The notes beneath the pieces were generated by a model. The model was not told the origin of the DNA. It saw nothing but the letters and a program-made list of their open reading frames with translations, and did not search any database. Shown piece after piece: positions 17,753 to 26,082 of a stretch of 57,893 nt of DNA. Position 1 is the first letter of the stretch. Each line of letters opens with the position of its first letter. Position numbers and translations under genes: made by a program. This DNA is from Hyphomicrobium sp. Lineage in GTDB: Bacteria > Pseudomonadota > Alphaproteobacteria > Rhizobiales > Hyphomicrobiaceae. Location of the stretch: NCBI GenBank assembly GCA_016793445.1, contig JAEUME010000017.1, positions 1-57,893 on the forward strand. Reading direction: 5' to 3'.

Positions 17753-17924
17753 CCCTGTTATGTCGATAAAGGCGCCCTGTTAACGGGTTAGGCCGCCCTG
17801 ATAACTCGGCAAAAATTCCCTGATAATTTTCACCACCAAAATTGCAAATTGCGCGGGTTTACGGGGATAAATGCGGCATTCGAGGCCGATTTAACCCCCA
17901 AAAATCGCAAAAAATCCCTGTTAT
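17753..17924. repeat. Cluster of degenerate CCCTGWTAA repeats in a 720-bp gene-free stretch
   Basis: Five copies of CCCTGTTA or CCCTGATAA occur at 17753, 17775, 17796, 17818 and 17916, the first four at a pitch of 21-22 bases. The whole interval 17547-18267 has no supported gene and is noticeably richer in A and T than its neighbours. At its left end GGTTCTGG is repeated near 17620, and AGCTACCA is repeated near 18020. The regular pitch suggests protein binding sites on one face of the helix, or remnants of a recombination site. I cannot assign a function. Confidence 0.5.
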
Positions 17925-18267
17925 TGGGCCCCAACCGCTGAGACCCGTTCGCGCCAGACTGCCAGCACAGCCAATAAAATCAATGGGTTACAAAGACGTC
18001 TCAGGCTGTCCACCCCCAACAGCTACCATATAGCTACCACGCTAGTGAGGGATGATGTCGGCCCCTGTCGTGCGTGGGTAGCTGCCCATGACCGTAGCCT
18101 TCGAGCAGGTGTGACCGAGCCGTCACCACATTGCAGCGCAAGCGGGGCCGACGATCACAAATGCGATCGGCGCCGAGATCCCGTCACGATCTCCCCGGAC
18201 GAAACAAACCCGATGTCGACCTCGCCATGGGCCTTGGAGCCGGAAGAGGTGCGTAGAGGAGGTTGGG

Positions 18268-18402
18268 ATGGGTAAGAGGGTCAATCGCCGGCAAGTCCTC
18301 ACAGGAACCGTCGCCTTGGCCGGTGCGGCAGCGATGCCTTCACTGAACCGCGCGTATGGGGGGGCGGCTTCACGAAATCGGCGGGTCGGTCGAATGGTAT
18401 GA
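18268..18402 (+). pseudogene. Tat-signal peptide fragment
   Basis: A 44-codon frame starts at an ATG with AGGAGG five bases upstream. It encodes a twin-arginine signal, MGKRVNRRQVLTGTVALAGA, closely like the signal of the gene at 18732, and ends soon after the signal. A run of seven G (18358-18364) lies where the frame changes to that of the cold-shock-like gene. I read it as the surviving 5' end of a lost exported-protein gene. Confidence 0.6.
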
Positions 18403-18730
18403 CGCTGCCAAGGGCTACGGCTTCATCAAGCCTGACAATGGTCCTCACAGCATCCTCCTGCAGAGGCCGTGTCGGGAGCACGTGGGGGTAGAGCGGATTG
18501 GCGTCGGTGCACGGATGCGGCTCATTGCGATCGAGCGTCCAAACGGCCTGCAGGCCGTGCGCCTCCTCGATCTGGATGGTAGTACAGAGTTCGTAGGGCC
18601 GACCCAACGGACACACGTCCTGCGCTCCGACCGTCTTTCTCGCTTCAACCGGCAGGCATTGGGTGGAGCGCCGAACTGCCGATCGTTGCGTGTCTCGCTG
18701 CTCAGATGCAGTTCTAGGGATGGAGAGTAA
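18356..18730 (+). CDS. Cold-shock-domain protein (divergent)
   Basis: The 124-residue protein has a cold-shock domain: GSVEWYDAAKGYGFIKPDNG holds the RNP1-type motif KGYGFI, followed by ILLQ in place of the usual second RNA-binding motif and by GARMRLIAIERPNGLQAVRLL. This is the variant found in rhizobial dual-domain cold-shock proteins, here with one domain and an unrelated low-complexity tail. The ATG at 18356 overlaps the Tat fragment out of frame and has no clear ribosome-binding site. The gene may therefore be a recombined partial copy. Confidence 0.6.
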   Translation: MGGRLHEIGGSVEWYDAAKGYGFIKPDNGPHSILLQRPCREHVGVERIGVGARMRLIAIERPNGLQAVRLLDLDGSTEFVGPTQRTHVLRSDRLSRFNRQALGGAPNCRSLRVSLLRCSSRDGE

Positions 18731-18731
18731 G

Positions 18732-19418
18732 ATGGGAAATCAAATCAATCGCCGCCAACTGCTAACCGGTTCGGCCACGGCCGCCGTCGCATTATCGGCA
18801 GCATCGGCAGCATCGGCAGCATCGGCTGCGGGCGCGGCCATCGGCCTGACATCGAGGCAGATGATGGCCCCAACCCGCGCTTTTGAGCCCAACGGCGCAG
18901 AATGGTGGTGGGCCATTGCGCGAGATTTTGGTTTTGCAGATCGCGCACGGACTCCGGTCATGTTCGCAACACCCAATCAGATACGGCTCGTGGCCAGCCG
19001 TGACGTCCTGGGTGAGGACTTGTTCTGGGCGATGGAACGCGGTGCTCGGATCAAAGTCGCCGGTCATGGCGGTGGACCTCTCACGGACGTTACTCAGATC
19101 GTTGACTGGCAACATGAAAGTCACCCGGATGCCGTGGCGGCCCGGGCTGCAAGTGTTGATGCGGCACGGCATAACAGCGTCTGGCTTGAAGGCTGCACGT
19201 CCCATGAGTGGCGCGAGAAATTGCACGTATGGATCAAGGGCGATGGAACCGTGGTGGAGCATGGTCAGCGTCTTCTCGGCACGAGGCAACATCCAGAGCT
19301 CAAAATCTTTCTCGGGCTCCCGCACCGGCAACCAATCGCCATTCGGGTGGCTCGAATCTGGTCGGGTGATCTGCGAATTTTCGGAGGACGAGTTTTGGCT
19401 ACGGTCCCCAAGCTCTAG
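18732..19418 (+). CDS. Tat-exported protein of unknown function
   Basis: From the ATG at 18732 (GGAG six bases upstream) the protein starts GNQINRRQLLTGSATAAV, a clear twin-arginine signal. Its hydrophobic part is extended by an Ala-Ser-Ala repeat encoded by three perfect 9-bp units (18795-18821). The mature part of roughly 190 residues has no domain I recognise; it contains EWWWAIARDFG, and W, H and C are scattered in the middle. Export in folded form through Tat suggests a cofactor-bound or metal-bound protein. The next gene follows after 14 bases in the same direction. Confidence 0.65.
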   Translation: MGNQINRRQLLTGSATAAVALSAASAASAASAAGAAIGLTSRQMMAPTRAFEPNGAEWWWAIARDFGFADRARTPVMFATPNQIRLVASRDVLGEDLFWAMERGARIKVAGHGGGPLTDVTQIVDWQHESHPDAVAARAASVDAARHNSVWLEGCTSHEWREKLHVWIKGDGTVVEHGQRLLGTRQHPELKIFLGLPHRQPIAIRVARIWSGDLRIFGGRVLATVPKL

Positions 19419-19432
19419 TGGGCGCATGAGCC

Positions 19433-19855
19433 ATGACGAACGCACCAACGGAAACTTGGCGGGCACTGGACTATAGCGATGATGCCCCCGAGCCTGTCGC
19501 GTCCGTGATGCAAGACGTCATCCGGCTATGGCTCGACAGCTACATGCGAGATCTCTGGGCGCTCTACGTGCGGCTCGTTGATCAGTGGGGCCCTCAATAC
19601 CATCAGGACAACGTGGGCGAACCCGAATGGTCGTATGCTGAGTCTCTCATCGAGGAGGCAATCGACGAAATGGGGGCAACGCTGTTGAACCTTGCACGTC
19701 TCGAAAGCTGGATAGAACACCGGGATTGCTACTCGACACTGATCAAGCTGCTGAGGGATTTTTGCGGCTTGGTGACCCCGGACCTCCGGCGGCTTTACCA
19801 GCTACAGCTTTCAAACTTTGACCTCAGCGACGAGCGGAACGAGCTGATGACGTAG
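19433..19855 (+). CDS. Hypothetical acidic helical protein
   Basis: The 140-residue protein is acidic and appears all-helical (for example MQDVIRLWLDSYMRDLWALY and EEAIDEMGATLLNLARLESW), with no signal peptide, membrane segment or known motif. It follows the Tat-exported protein by 14 bases and may be cotranscribed with it, perhaps as a cytoplasmic partner. The ribosome-binding site is weak. I cannot assign a family. Confidence 0.55.
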   Translation: MTNAPTETWRALDYSDDAPEPVASVMQDVIRLWLDSYMRDLWALYVRLVDQWGPQYHQDNVGEPEWSYAESLIEEAIDEMGATLLNLARLESWIEHRDCYSTLIKLLRDFCGLVTPDLRRLYQLQLSNFDLSDERNELMT

Positions 19856-20063
19856 TATTTGTACGAAGTTCATAGGCCGAGGCGGTTTGTGCCACGGTGT
19901 TGGAGCCGCCGTCGCAGTGTAGGACTGTGACCGAGCTTCGGCTTATGGGGGCTAGGCCGACGAATGCGGGCAGCGAGGAAGCGTTGAATCTGACCCACTC
20001 CGGCCCTCGTGCAAATCCGCACCATAGTGCTGCAGTGGATTGTCGACCGTACGTGCAAGATGA

Positions 20064-22454
20064 TTAAATGTCTGCAACGCGCAATCTCAATGCATTCCCG
20101 ATGACACTCACTGACGACAGCGCCATCGCGGCGGCGGCGATGATCGGCGACAACAAAACACCAAAGGCCGGGTAAAGAACGCCAGCCGCAACCGGCACAC
20201 CGGCGGCATTGTAGAAGAACGCGAAGAACAAGTTCTGGCGTATGTTGGCCATGGTTGCGGCCGAGAGATGCCGCGCGCGAACGATTCCGTTGAGATCTCC
20301 CTTTAGCAACGTCACACCGGCGCTTTCCATGGCAACGTCTGTACCCGTTCCCATTGCGATGCCGACATCGGCCGCAGCGAGTGCCGGAGCGTCATTGATG
20401 CCGTCGCCTGCCATGGCCACGACGCGCCCTTCCCGGCGCAAGCGATCGACGATTTTTCCTTTGTCCTCAGGCAAAACCTCCGCCTCCACGTCAGATATAC
20501 CGAGTTTTCGAGCGACGGCCCGTGCCGTCGTCGCGTTGTCGCCGGTCAGCATGATAACCCGGATGCCGGCATCCTGAAGAGCTTTCACGGCTTCGGGCGT
20601 CGTCGCCTTCACCGGATCAGCAATCGCTAGAATTCCAGACGCCTTGCCATCGACACTGACGAAAATAGCCGTTGCGCCATCCTTGCGGAGTTCATCGGCG
20701 GGGAGGTCAAGTGCTCGCGTATCGATTTTCGTCTGCTCCATAATGCGGGTGTTGCCTATGACGATCTGCTTGCCCTCGACAATCCCGGTGACACCTTTAC
20801 CGACCGGAGTATCAAATTCCGACACTGTGGAGAGATTCAGTCCTCGCTCTTGCGCGGAACGGACTATTGCTGCGGCCAGCGGATGCTCGCTTGCAACTTC
20901 CAGGCTAGCTCCAAGTCGCAAAAGTTCATTTTCGTCGACGCCAGTCAACGTGCGGATTGCAACCACGCTTGGCCGTCCTTCGGTTAAGGTGCCTGTCTTG
21001 TCGACGACCAGGGTGTCGATCTTCTCCATGCGTTCTAGTGCTTCAGCATTTTTGATGAGCACCCCGGACTGCGCGCCGCGTCCAACGCCGACCATGATCG
21101 ACATGGGTGTTGCGAGGCCAAGCGCACAGGGGCAGGCAATGATGAGCACGGACACAGCTGCGATCAGCCCATAGGTGAAGCGAGGCTCGGGACCGAACAG
21201 GCCCCAGGCCGCGAAAGCGATCAGTGCGATGGCGATAACGGCGGGGACGAACCAACCGGAGACCTGATCGGCAAGTTTCTGGATGGGCGCACGGCTTCGC
21301 TGCGCCTGAGCTACCATCTGTACGATCTGGGCGAGCATCGTCTCGCGGCCCACCTTATCGGCGCGCATGATAAATGCACCGGACTGGTTCATGGTGCCGC
21401 CGATCACTTTTTCGCCGGCGGACTTCGTGACGGGCATGGATTCGCCGGTCACCATCGACTCGTCGATGGCACTCCGACCATCCAGAATTTCACCATCAAC
21501 CGGAATACGCTCACCCGGACGAACCCGCAGGCGATCTCCGGCATGCACGGCATCGAGATTGACATCGGTTTCAGAACCATCCGTAGCAATGCGTCGCGCC
21601 GATTTCGGAGAGAGGTCCAGCAGAGCGCGGATGGCGCCGCTCGTTTGCTCGCGCGCTCTGAGTTCGAGGACTTGCCCTAGAAGGACTAGCACGGTGATGA
21701 CGGCCGCGGCTTCGAAATAGACAGGCACCGCACCGTCGCTCATGCGCATGGCGTCTGGAAACAAATTCGGAAAGACTGTCGCAACGACGCTATAAAGCCA
21801 GGCGACGCCGGTGCCCATAGCGATCAGCGTGAACATGTTGAGGTTGCGCGTTTTCAGCGACGTCCAACCGCGTTCGAAAAACGGCCCCCCGGCCCACAGC
21901 ACGACCGGCGTGGCGAGTAGCAGCTGAATCCAATTGGAGGCCGTTTGTCCGATCCATTGATGAAGCCCGGTCAGATGCCCGCCCATCTCCAGCGCGAAGA
22001 CGGGGAGCGTCAGCGCAAGGCCGATCCAAAAACGGCGCGTCATGTCGGCCAATTCAGGGTTGGGCCCAGTATCAGAACTCACTGTTTCCGGTTCGAGTGC
22101 CATGCCGCATATCGGGCAGAATCCGGGACCCGGCTGGCGTATCTCGGGGTGCATCGGACAGGTGTAGATGGCGCCTTCGATGGCTGACGGCGTCATTCTG
22201 GTTTCGAGATACTTGGTGGGGCTCGTTTCAAACTTCGTCTTGCAGCCCGCCGAGCAAAAATAGAACGGGTGCCCCTCATGCAGAGTGCGATGCTGCGCCG
22301 TGTGAGGATCGACAGTCATGCCGCAGACCGGATCTATAACCTCGCCCGCTGTGGACAGAGCCTTGGAATGACTGTGGCTTGTCGCAGCCTTATGCTGATG
22401 CTTGTTGGAGCAACAGGACGGCTGACCTTGGCTTTTGGTATCGGTCGATGTCAT
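20064..22454 (-). CDS. copA: Copper-translocating P1B-type ATPase (CopA family)
   Basis: The 796-residue pump exports Cu(I) from the cytoplasm using ATP. From the ATG at 22454, with GGAGG upstream, the N-terminus is His/Cys-rich, followed by a YHS domain (about 38-85, [10 protein letters not shown] and FCSAGCK) and a heavy-metal-binding domain (YTCPMHPEI to CPICGM, 98-118). The ATPase core has TGES at 336-339, the CPC metal site at 441-443, the phosphorylation motif DKTGT at 485-489, SEHP at 523-526 and GDGINDAP at 683-690. It lacks the usual N-terminal HMA domains, their place being taken by the YHS and metal-binding domains. It is divergent from csoR across a shared operator region. Confidence 0.95.
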   Translation of the reverse strand: MTSTDTKSQGQPSCCSNKHQHKAATSHSHSKALSTAGEVIDPVCGMTVDPHTAQHRTLHEGHPFYFCSAGCKTKFETSPTKYLETRMTPSAIEGAIYTCPMHPEIRQPGPGFCPICGMALEPETVSSDTGPNPELADMTRRFWIGLALTLPVFALEMGGHLTGLHQWIGQTASNWIQLLLATPVVLWAGGPFFERGWTSLKTRNLNMFTLIAMGTGVAWLYSVVATVFPNLFPDAMRMSDGAVPVYFEAAAVITVLVLLGQVLELRAREQTSGAIRALLDLSPKSARRIATDGSETDVNLDAVHAGDRLRVRPGERIPVDGEILDGRSAIDESMVTGESMPVTKSAGEKVIGGTMNQSGAFIMRADKVGRETMLAQIVQMVAQAQRSRAPIQKLADQVSGWFVPAVIAIALIAFAAWGLFGPEPRFTYGLIAAVSVLIIACPCALGLATPMSIMVGVGRGAQSGVLIKNAEALERMEKIDTLVVDKTGTLTEGRPSVVAIRTLTGVDENELLRLGASLEVASEHPLAAAIVRSAQERGLNLSTVSEFDTPVGKGVTGIVEGKQIVIGNTRIMEQTKIDTRALDLPADELRKDGATAIFVSVDGKASGILAIADPVKATTPEAVKALQDAGIRVIMLTGDNATTARAVARKLGISDVEAEVLPEDKGKIVDRLRREGRVVAMAGDGINDAPALAAADVGIAMGTGTDVAMESAGVTLLKGDLNGIVRARHLSAATMANIRQNLFFAFFYNAAGVPVAAGVLYPAFGVLLSPIIAAAAMALSSVSVIGNALRLRVADI

Positions 22455-22475
22455 GGCAACCTCCACACAAAGTGA

Positions 22476-22524
22476 ACCCCCTGGGGGTATCTCACTTGAC
22501 ACCTACACCCGGTAGGGGTATACG
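22476..22524. promoter_or_regulatory. copA-csoR divergent operator and csoR promoter
   Basis: The palindrome ACCCCCTGGGGGT (22476-22488) and the imperfect one TACACCCGGTAGGGGTA (22504-22520) are G/C-tract inverted repeats of the kind bound by CsoR repressors. TTGACA (22496-22501) and TATACG (22519-22524), 17 bases apart, make a good promoter for csoR, and the second palindrome lies in its spacer. A TTGACG on the opposite strand near 22529 could serve copA. Confidence 0.7.
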
Positions 22525-22530
22525 TCAAGC

Positions 22531-22806
22531 ATGGAAAAGGACAACGGAGAGCTTTGCCTGAAGCGGCTGACCAAGATTGAAGGTCAGGTGCGTGGCATTG
22601 CCCGCATGGTCGAGGAAAAGCGCTACTGCATCGACATTATAACGCAGATCTCAGCAGTCCGTGCTGCATTGCGGAAAGTCGAAGAGGCCGTTCTGAAGGA
22701 CCATGTCGGACATTGCGTCGAACATGCCATCGCCAGTGGCAACGCCACCGAACAGCGCAAGAAGGTTGCTGAGCTGATGGAGGTCCTGGCAAGATCAGAC
22801 CGGTAG
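22531..22806 (+). CDS. csoR: CsoR-type copper-sensing repressor
   Basis: The 91-residue protein is a CsoR/RcnR-family regulator with the family opening LKRLTKIEGQVRGIARMVEE. The three copper ligands are at C33, H58 and C62, which keeps the exact 25- and 4-residue spacing of the C-H-C Cu(I) site in CsoR. In this family Cu(I) binding releases DNA. The start lies about 7 bases after the -10 element and has no ribosome-binding site, so translation may be from a leaderless mRNA. Probable targets are copA and perhaps the cusBA operon (similar site at 35918). Confidence 0.93.
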   Translation: MEKDNGELCLKRLTKIEGQVRGIARMVEEKRYCIDIITQISAVRAALRKVEEAVLKDHVGHCVEHAIASGNATEQRKKVAELMEVLARSDR

Positions 22807-22887
22807 TGGCGATAGCCATGCAACCGGATACGTTTTGTTACGAATGAGTAAGTTGTAACTTTTGGGGAACAAGCGAAGGAACGTGAC

Positions 22888-23349
22888 GTGAGCCTATGGC
22901 AGGCAATTAAGGGGTTGATCGTGGTGGTGGCCGTTATGTTCGGCACCACGTCGACCGCCTTTGCTCATGCCGGTCACGCCCACGGGCAATTGTCTGCGAC
23001 CCCCAGTTTGATGTCGGCTGTGTTGGTCACAGTCACGCCAAAAACTTTCACGGATGTTTCCGCTGTCGAAGCGCGGCCATTGTCGGCCGCATTGGATCAG
23101 CGGATGACATCCGGCCAGTCTATTCAAGCGGCATCATTTCATTCTGGTGTAGCAGGCTGCCCCCCCGGCGCCTGCTGTTGTCAGGGGGCATCGTCGTGCG
23201 GCATGGGCGGTCACTGCTGCGTTTCCATGATGCCCGACAGCGCCAACTGGACCTCTGATCTCAGCGACCACCTCCGGTACCATCTGGCGCGCCTGGGCTG
23301 GGTTTATCCTGATATCGTCATCGGTCTCGATCGGCCGCCCAAGGCCTGA
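22888..23349 (+). CDS. Cys/His-rich exported protein, probable metal binder
   Basis: The 153-residue protein starts at a GTG with AAGGA upstream. A signal peptide ends at AFA-HAGHAHG, giving a His-rich mature N-terminus. In the middle it has a dense cysteine cluster (CPPGACCCQGASSCGMGGHCC). No enzyme motif is visible. It lies directly after csoR and before other copper genes, so a periplasmic copper buffer is a reasonable inference. Confidence 0.65.
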   Translation: MSLWQAIKGLIVVVAVMFGTTSTAFAHAGHAHGQLSATPSLMSAVLVTVTPKTFTDVSAVEARPLSAALDQRMTSGQSIQAASFHSGVAGCPPGACCCQGASSCGMGGHCCVSMMPDSANWTSDLSDHLRYHLARLGWVYPDIVIGLDRPPKA

Positions 23350-23549
23350 TCGCCGCTCTGCTGCGGCAGAGCTCAGGTGCTGGGTAGTCCGCTGTCAGCG
23401 GCTCCCAGTGCGCTTTCTCTCTCCAAGTTAAACATCCGGTTTGGCGACTCCGGTCGCTGGCCGCCATCCATTCCAATTTGCCCTCCGGCTTCACTCGCCG
23501 CGGCATCACTGGCGTGGCGTGGAAACTCTGATCCGAAAGGAGTTCTGTC

Positions 23550-23849
23550 ATGGAACCCGAAAGCAAATGGAAATCCGTGCCTTCGCGCACGAAACGCATC
23601 ACGATTCTGGCGACAGCCCTGATCGTGGCCGCCACTCAAGCCTCGGCTCACGTCATGCCATGGCGTGATGGGGTCTCGCGGCAGACGGGCTTCGGAACCT
23701 GCGCCAAAGGACCGTGCCTCAGGCGGACAGATTTCAGTCCAACCGTTCCGCACGTCCATCTCGCCATCAACGGGCGAGAGACCGTCGTGCTGTGCACAGG
23801 GCTGAAACGCAAACCCAGTGAGTGCTCCGCAATCGCGGTGCACCGGTAA
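23550..23849 (+). CDS. Small exported hypothetical protein of the copper island
   Basis: The 99-residue protein follows an AAGGAG site and has a positively charged start and a signal peptide ending ASA-H. The mature part of about 65 residues has three cysteines (FGTCAKGPC and VVLCTG) and one more near the end (SECS), which may form two disulfides. I do not recognise a family. Position in the same-direction row of copper genes suggests a periplasmic role in copper handling. Confidence 0.6.
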   Translation: MEPESKWKSVPSRTKRITILATALIVAATQASAHVMPWRDGVSRQTGFGTCAKGPCLRRTDFSPTVPHVHLAINGRETVVLCTGLKRKPSECSAIAVHR

Positions 23850-23892
23850 CAGGAACAAACCAGACCCAACCCGATCTCGAAAGGACTTCACA

Positions 23893-24294
23893 ATGAAAAC
23901 GACAACTCTCCTTCTTTCAGCGGCCCTTCTGTTCATGCCCGGCCTCGCCCAAGCCGACGACGGCAACGGCATGCATGACATGGGCGATATGAAGGGCATG
24001 CACGACATGCATGACAAGAAGCCAGCGGCCGCACCGAAGAATGAAGCAGCAGCAGCGTTCGGAGCCGTCAACGCCAAGATGCACAAGGACATGACGATGG
24101 AGATGACCGGCGATGCCGATGTTGACTTCATGAAGGGCATGATCCCGCATCATCAGGGCGCGATCGACATGGCCAACGTGCTTCTCGAATACGGCAAGGA
24201 CCCGGTCACCCGGAAGCTCGCCGAGGACATCATCAAGGCACAGGAAAGCGAGATCGCCATGATGAAAGACTGGCTCGCCAAGCGTCAGAAATAA
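23893..24294 (+). CDS. DUF305 copper-binding periplasmic protein (CopM-like)
   Basis: The 133-residue protein has a signal peptide ending AQA-D, then a Met/His-rich stretch (GMHDMGDMKGMHDMHD) and a DUF305 domain: FMKGMIPHHQGAIDMANVLL and, near the end, IIKAQESEIAMMKDWL. DUF305 proteins such as CopM bind Cu(I) through methionine and histidine. I start at the ATG at 23893 because it begins the signal peptide and follows GAAAGGAC. The RND adaptor gene starts 30 bases after the stop. Confidence 0.88.
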   Translation: MKTTTLLLSAALLFMPGLAQADDGNGMHDMGDMKGMHDMHDKKPAAAPKNEAAAAFGAVNAKMHKDMTMEMTGDADVDFMKGMIPHHQGAIDMANVLLEYGKDPVTRKLAEDIIKAQESEIAMMKDWLAKRQK

Positions 24295-24323
24295 CGCGAA
24301 AAGGCGAGAGAAAGGATACGGCC

Positions 24324-26072
24324 ATGATGAAACAGCTGAACATTCGTTTGCACGGTCGCCGTGCACTTAAAGCACTGGCCGCAGCGTGGCTCGTTGCGGC
24401 TGTATCCTTCGCTCCGTCCGTCGCGTGGGCCCATGGCGGCGAGGATCACGGCGATGAGAAGCCTGCTGTAACCTCATCATCTGGGCCGCGCATCGATGCT
24501 CATTCGAAGGATTTCGAACTGGTCGGGATTCCGAGCGCGCAAGATGGCGGGAAGCTCGTTGTCTACTTGAATAAATTCTGGTCGAACCAGGCCGTAACCG
24601 GTGCTGCGATCGAGATGACGCGCGGTGATGAGACGGTTACGGCGACAGAAACCAAGGGCGTTTATGCGCTCAAGGCTCCCTGGGTCACAACGCCGGGCCA
24701 TTATGATCTGACATTCTCGATCACAGCAGGTGATCAGTCAGATCTCTTGATCGGTCGTCTTGATATTCCGGCGCCGCTTGCGGCCGAACCGGCGCACGAC
24801 AGCCTTTGGGATCACATCATCCCGCACGGAACGACACTGCCCCAGGTGCCTGTTTGGATGCTCGCCGGCACTTTGGGGCTTGCCGTGCTACTGTCACTTC
24901 TCGCGATCAAAGGCCCGCGCGCTGTGCGCACGGCGTTCGTTTTGGCCGCGGCCGTTTCCGGTCTTAGTACCGTCGCCATGGCTGCTGTCGTGCTGAGCAA
25001 CGGCGCGCGGAAAGCCGAAGAGGTGGCGGTGATGGGCCGAGCCGTCCTGGATTTGCCTGAGACGTCGAGGCGACTTGAAGATGGCGCGGTGTTCGTTCCA
25101 AAGCCGACGCAGCGGTTGCTCGGTATTGCGACGGTCGAAAGCGCCAAGGCAGCGACAGTGCAGAAGACCGTCCGGCTTATCGGCCAGGTCATTCCCGACC
25201 CGAACAAGAGCGGCGTCGTTCAGTCGTTGCTGGCGGGACGTATTGAACCGCCCGAAGGCGGCTTTCCGGCTATCGGTGCAGCAGTGAAAAAAGGTGACGT
25301 GCTTGGCTATCTTGTTCCTGCCGTAGCAGTTGTTGACCAAAGCGACATCGCCCAGACGCAGGGTGATCTCGATAAGCAGATCGCTCTGCTAGAGGCCAGG
25401 CTCAAGCGCATCGAGCCGTTGAGCGGTGCGGCGGTCCCGGCTGGTCAGATCACGGACACGAAGATCGAGCTCGACATCCTGCGCAAGCGGCGCGCGGTCA
25501 TCAAGCCGGTGCTAAAGGACCGCGAAGACTTGCGCGCGCCTGCCGATGGGGTTCTTGCTCAGGCCAATGTGACGGCGGGTCAGGTCGTCGAGGCGCAGTC
25601 TGTCCTGTTTCAGATCGTCGACCCGGCCAATCTCTGGATTGAGGCACTGGCCTTCGACGCGGCCTCCGCGGATCGCATTGCTCAGTCGGGAAAGGATGCT
25701 CTCGCCCAGACGGCGGACGGACGCAAGGTGTCCGTGTCGTTTGCCGGGCGTTCACCGTCGCTCCGCCAGCAGGCCGTGCCTCTGCGGTTCCGCATCAAGG
25801 GCGATGGAGCGGCGCTCAACGCCGGCGAGTCGGTGACGGTGCATGCTGCGACCGATGAACCGGTCGAGGCCATCACGCTCCCGCGCGCAAGTGTTGTGCG
25901 GTCATCAAACGGCCAGCCGGTGGTTTGGGCCCACGTCGAGGCAGAGCGGTTCGAGGCGCGAGTCGTCACGACCTCGCCGATCGATGCCGAGCGGTTGGGC
26001 GTCACGGCGGGTATCGATCCTGGAACGCGCGTCGTGACGCGCGGCGCCGAACTTATCAATCAGGTCCGGTGA
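24324..26072 (+). CDS. RND efflux periplasmic adaptor with N-terminal FixH/YtkA-like domain
   Basis: At 582 residues this is much longer than a usual adaptor (about 400). After a signal peptide ([11 protein letters not shown]) there is a beta-rich domain (about 55-155, [14 protein letters not shown] to GHYDLTFSI) resembling FixH/YtkA. Two membrane segments follow (about 175-225). The membrane-fusion part comes last, with lipoyl-like halves ([20 protein letters not shown] and [20 protein letters not shown]) flanking a coiled-coil hairpin (about 345-405). It bridges the permease encoded 10 bases downstream to an outer-membrane channel, which is not encoded nearby. Confidence 0.82.
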   Translation: MMKQLNIRLHGRRALKALAAAWLVAAVSFAPSVAWAHGGEDHGDEKPAVTSSSGPRIDAHSKDFELVGIPSAQDGGKLVVYLNKFWSNQAVTGAAIEMTRGDETVTATETKGVYALKAPWVTTPGHYDLTFSITAGDQSDLLIGRLDIPAPLAAEPAHDSLWDHIIPHGTTLPQVPVWMLAGTLGLAVLLSLLAIKGPRAVRTAFVLAAAVSGLSTVAMAAVVLSNGARKAEEVAVMGRAVLDLPETSRRLEDGAVFVPKPTQRLLGIATVESAKAATVQKTVRLIGQVIPDPNKSGVVQSLLAGRIEPPEGGFPAIGAAVKKGDVLGYLVPAVAVVDQSDIAQTQGDLDKQIALLEARLKRIEPLSGAAVPAGQITDTKIELDILRKRRAVIKPVLKDREDLRAPADGVLAQANVTAGQVVEAQSVLFQIVDPANLWIEALAFDAASADRIAQSGKDALAQTADGRKVSVSFAGRSPSLRQQAVPLRFRIKGDGAALNAGESVTVHAATDEPVEAITLPRASVVRSSNGQPVVWAHVEAERFEARVVTTSPIDAERLGVTAGIDPGTRVVTRGAELINQVR

Positions 26073-26082
26073 GGATTTAGAC

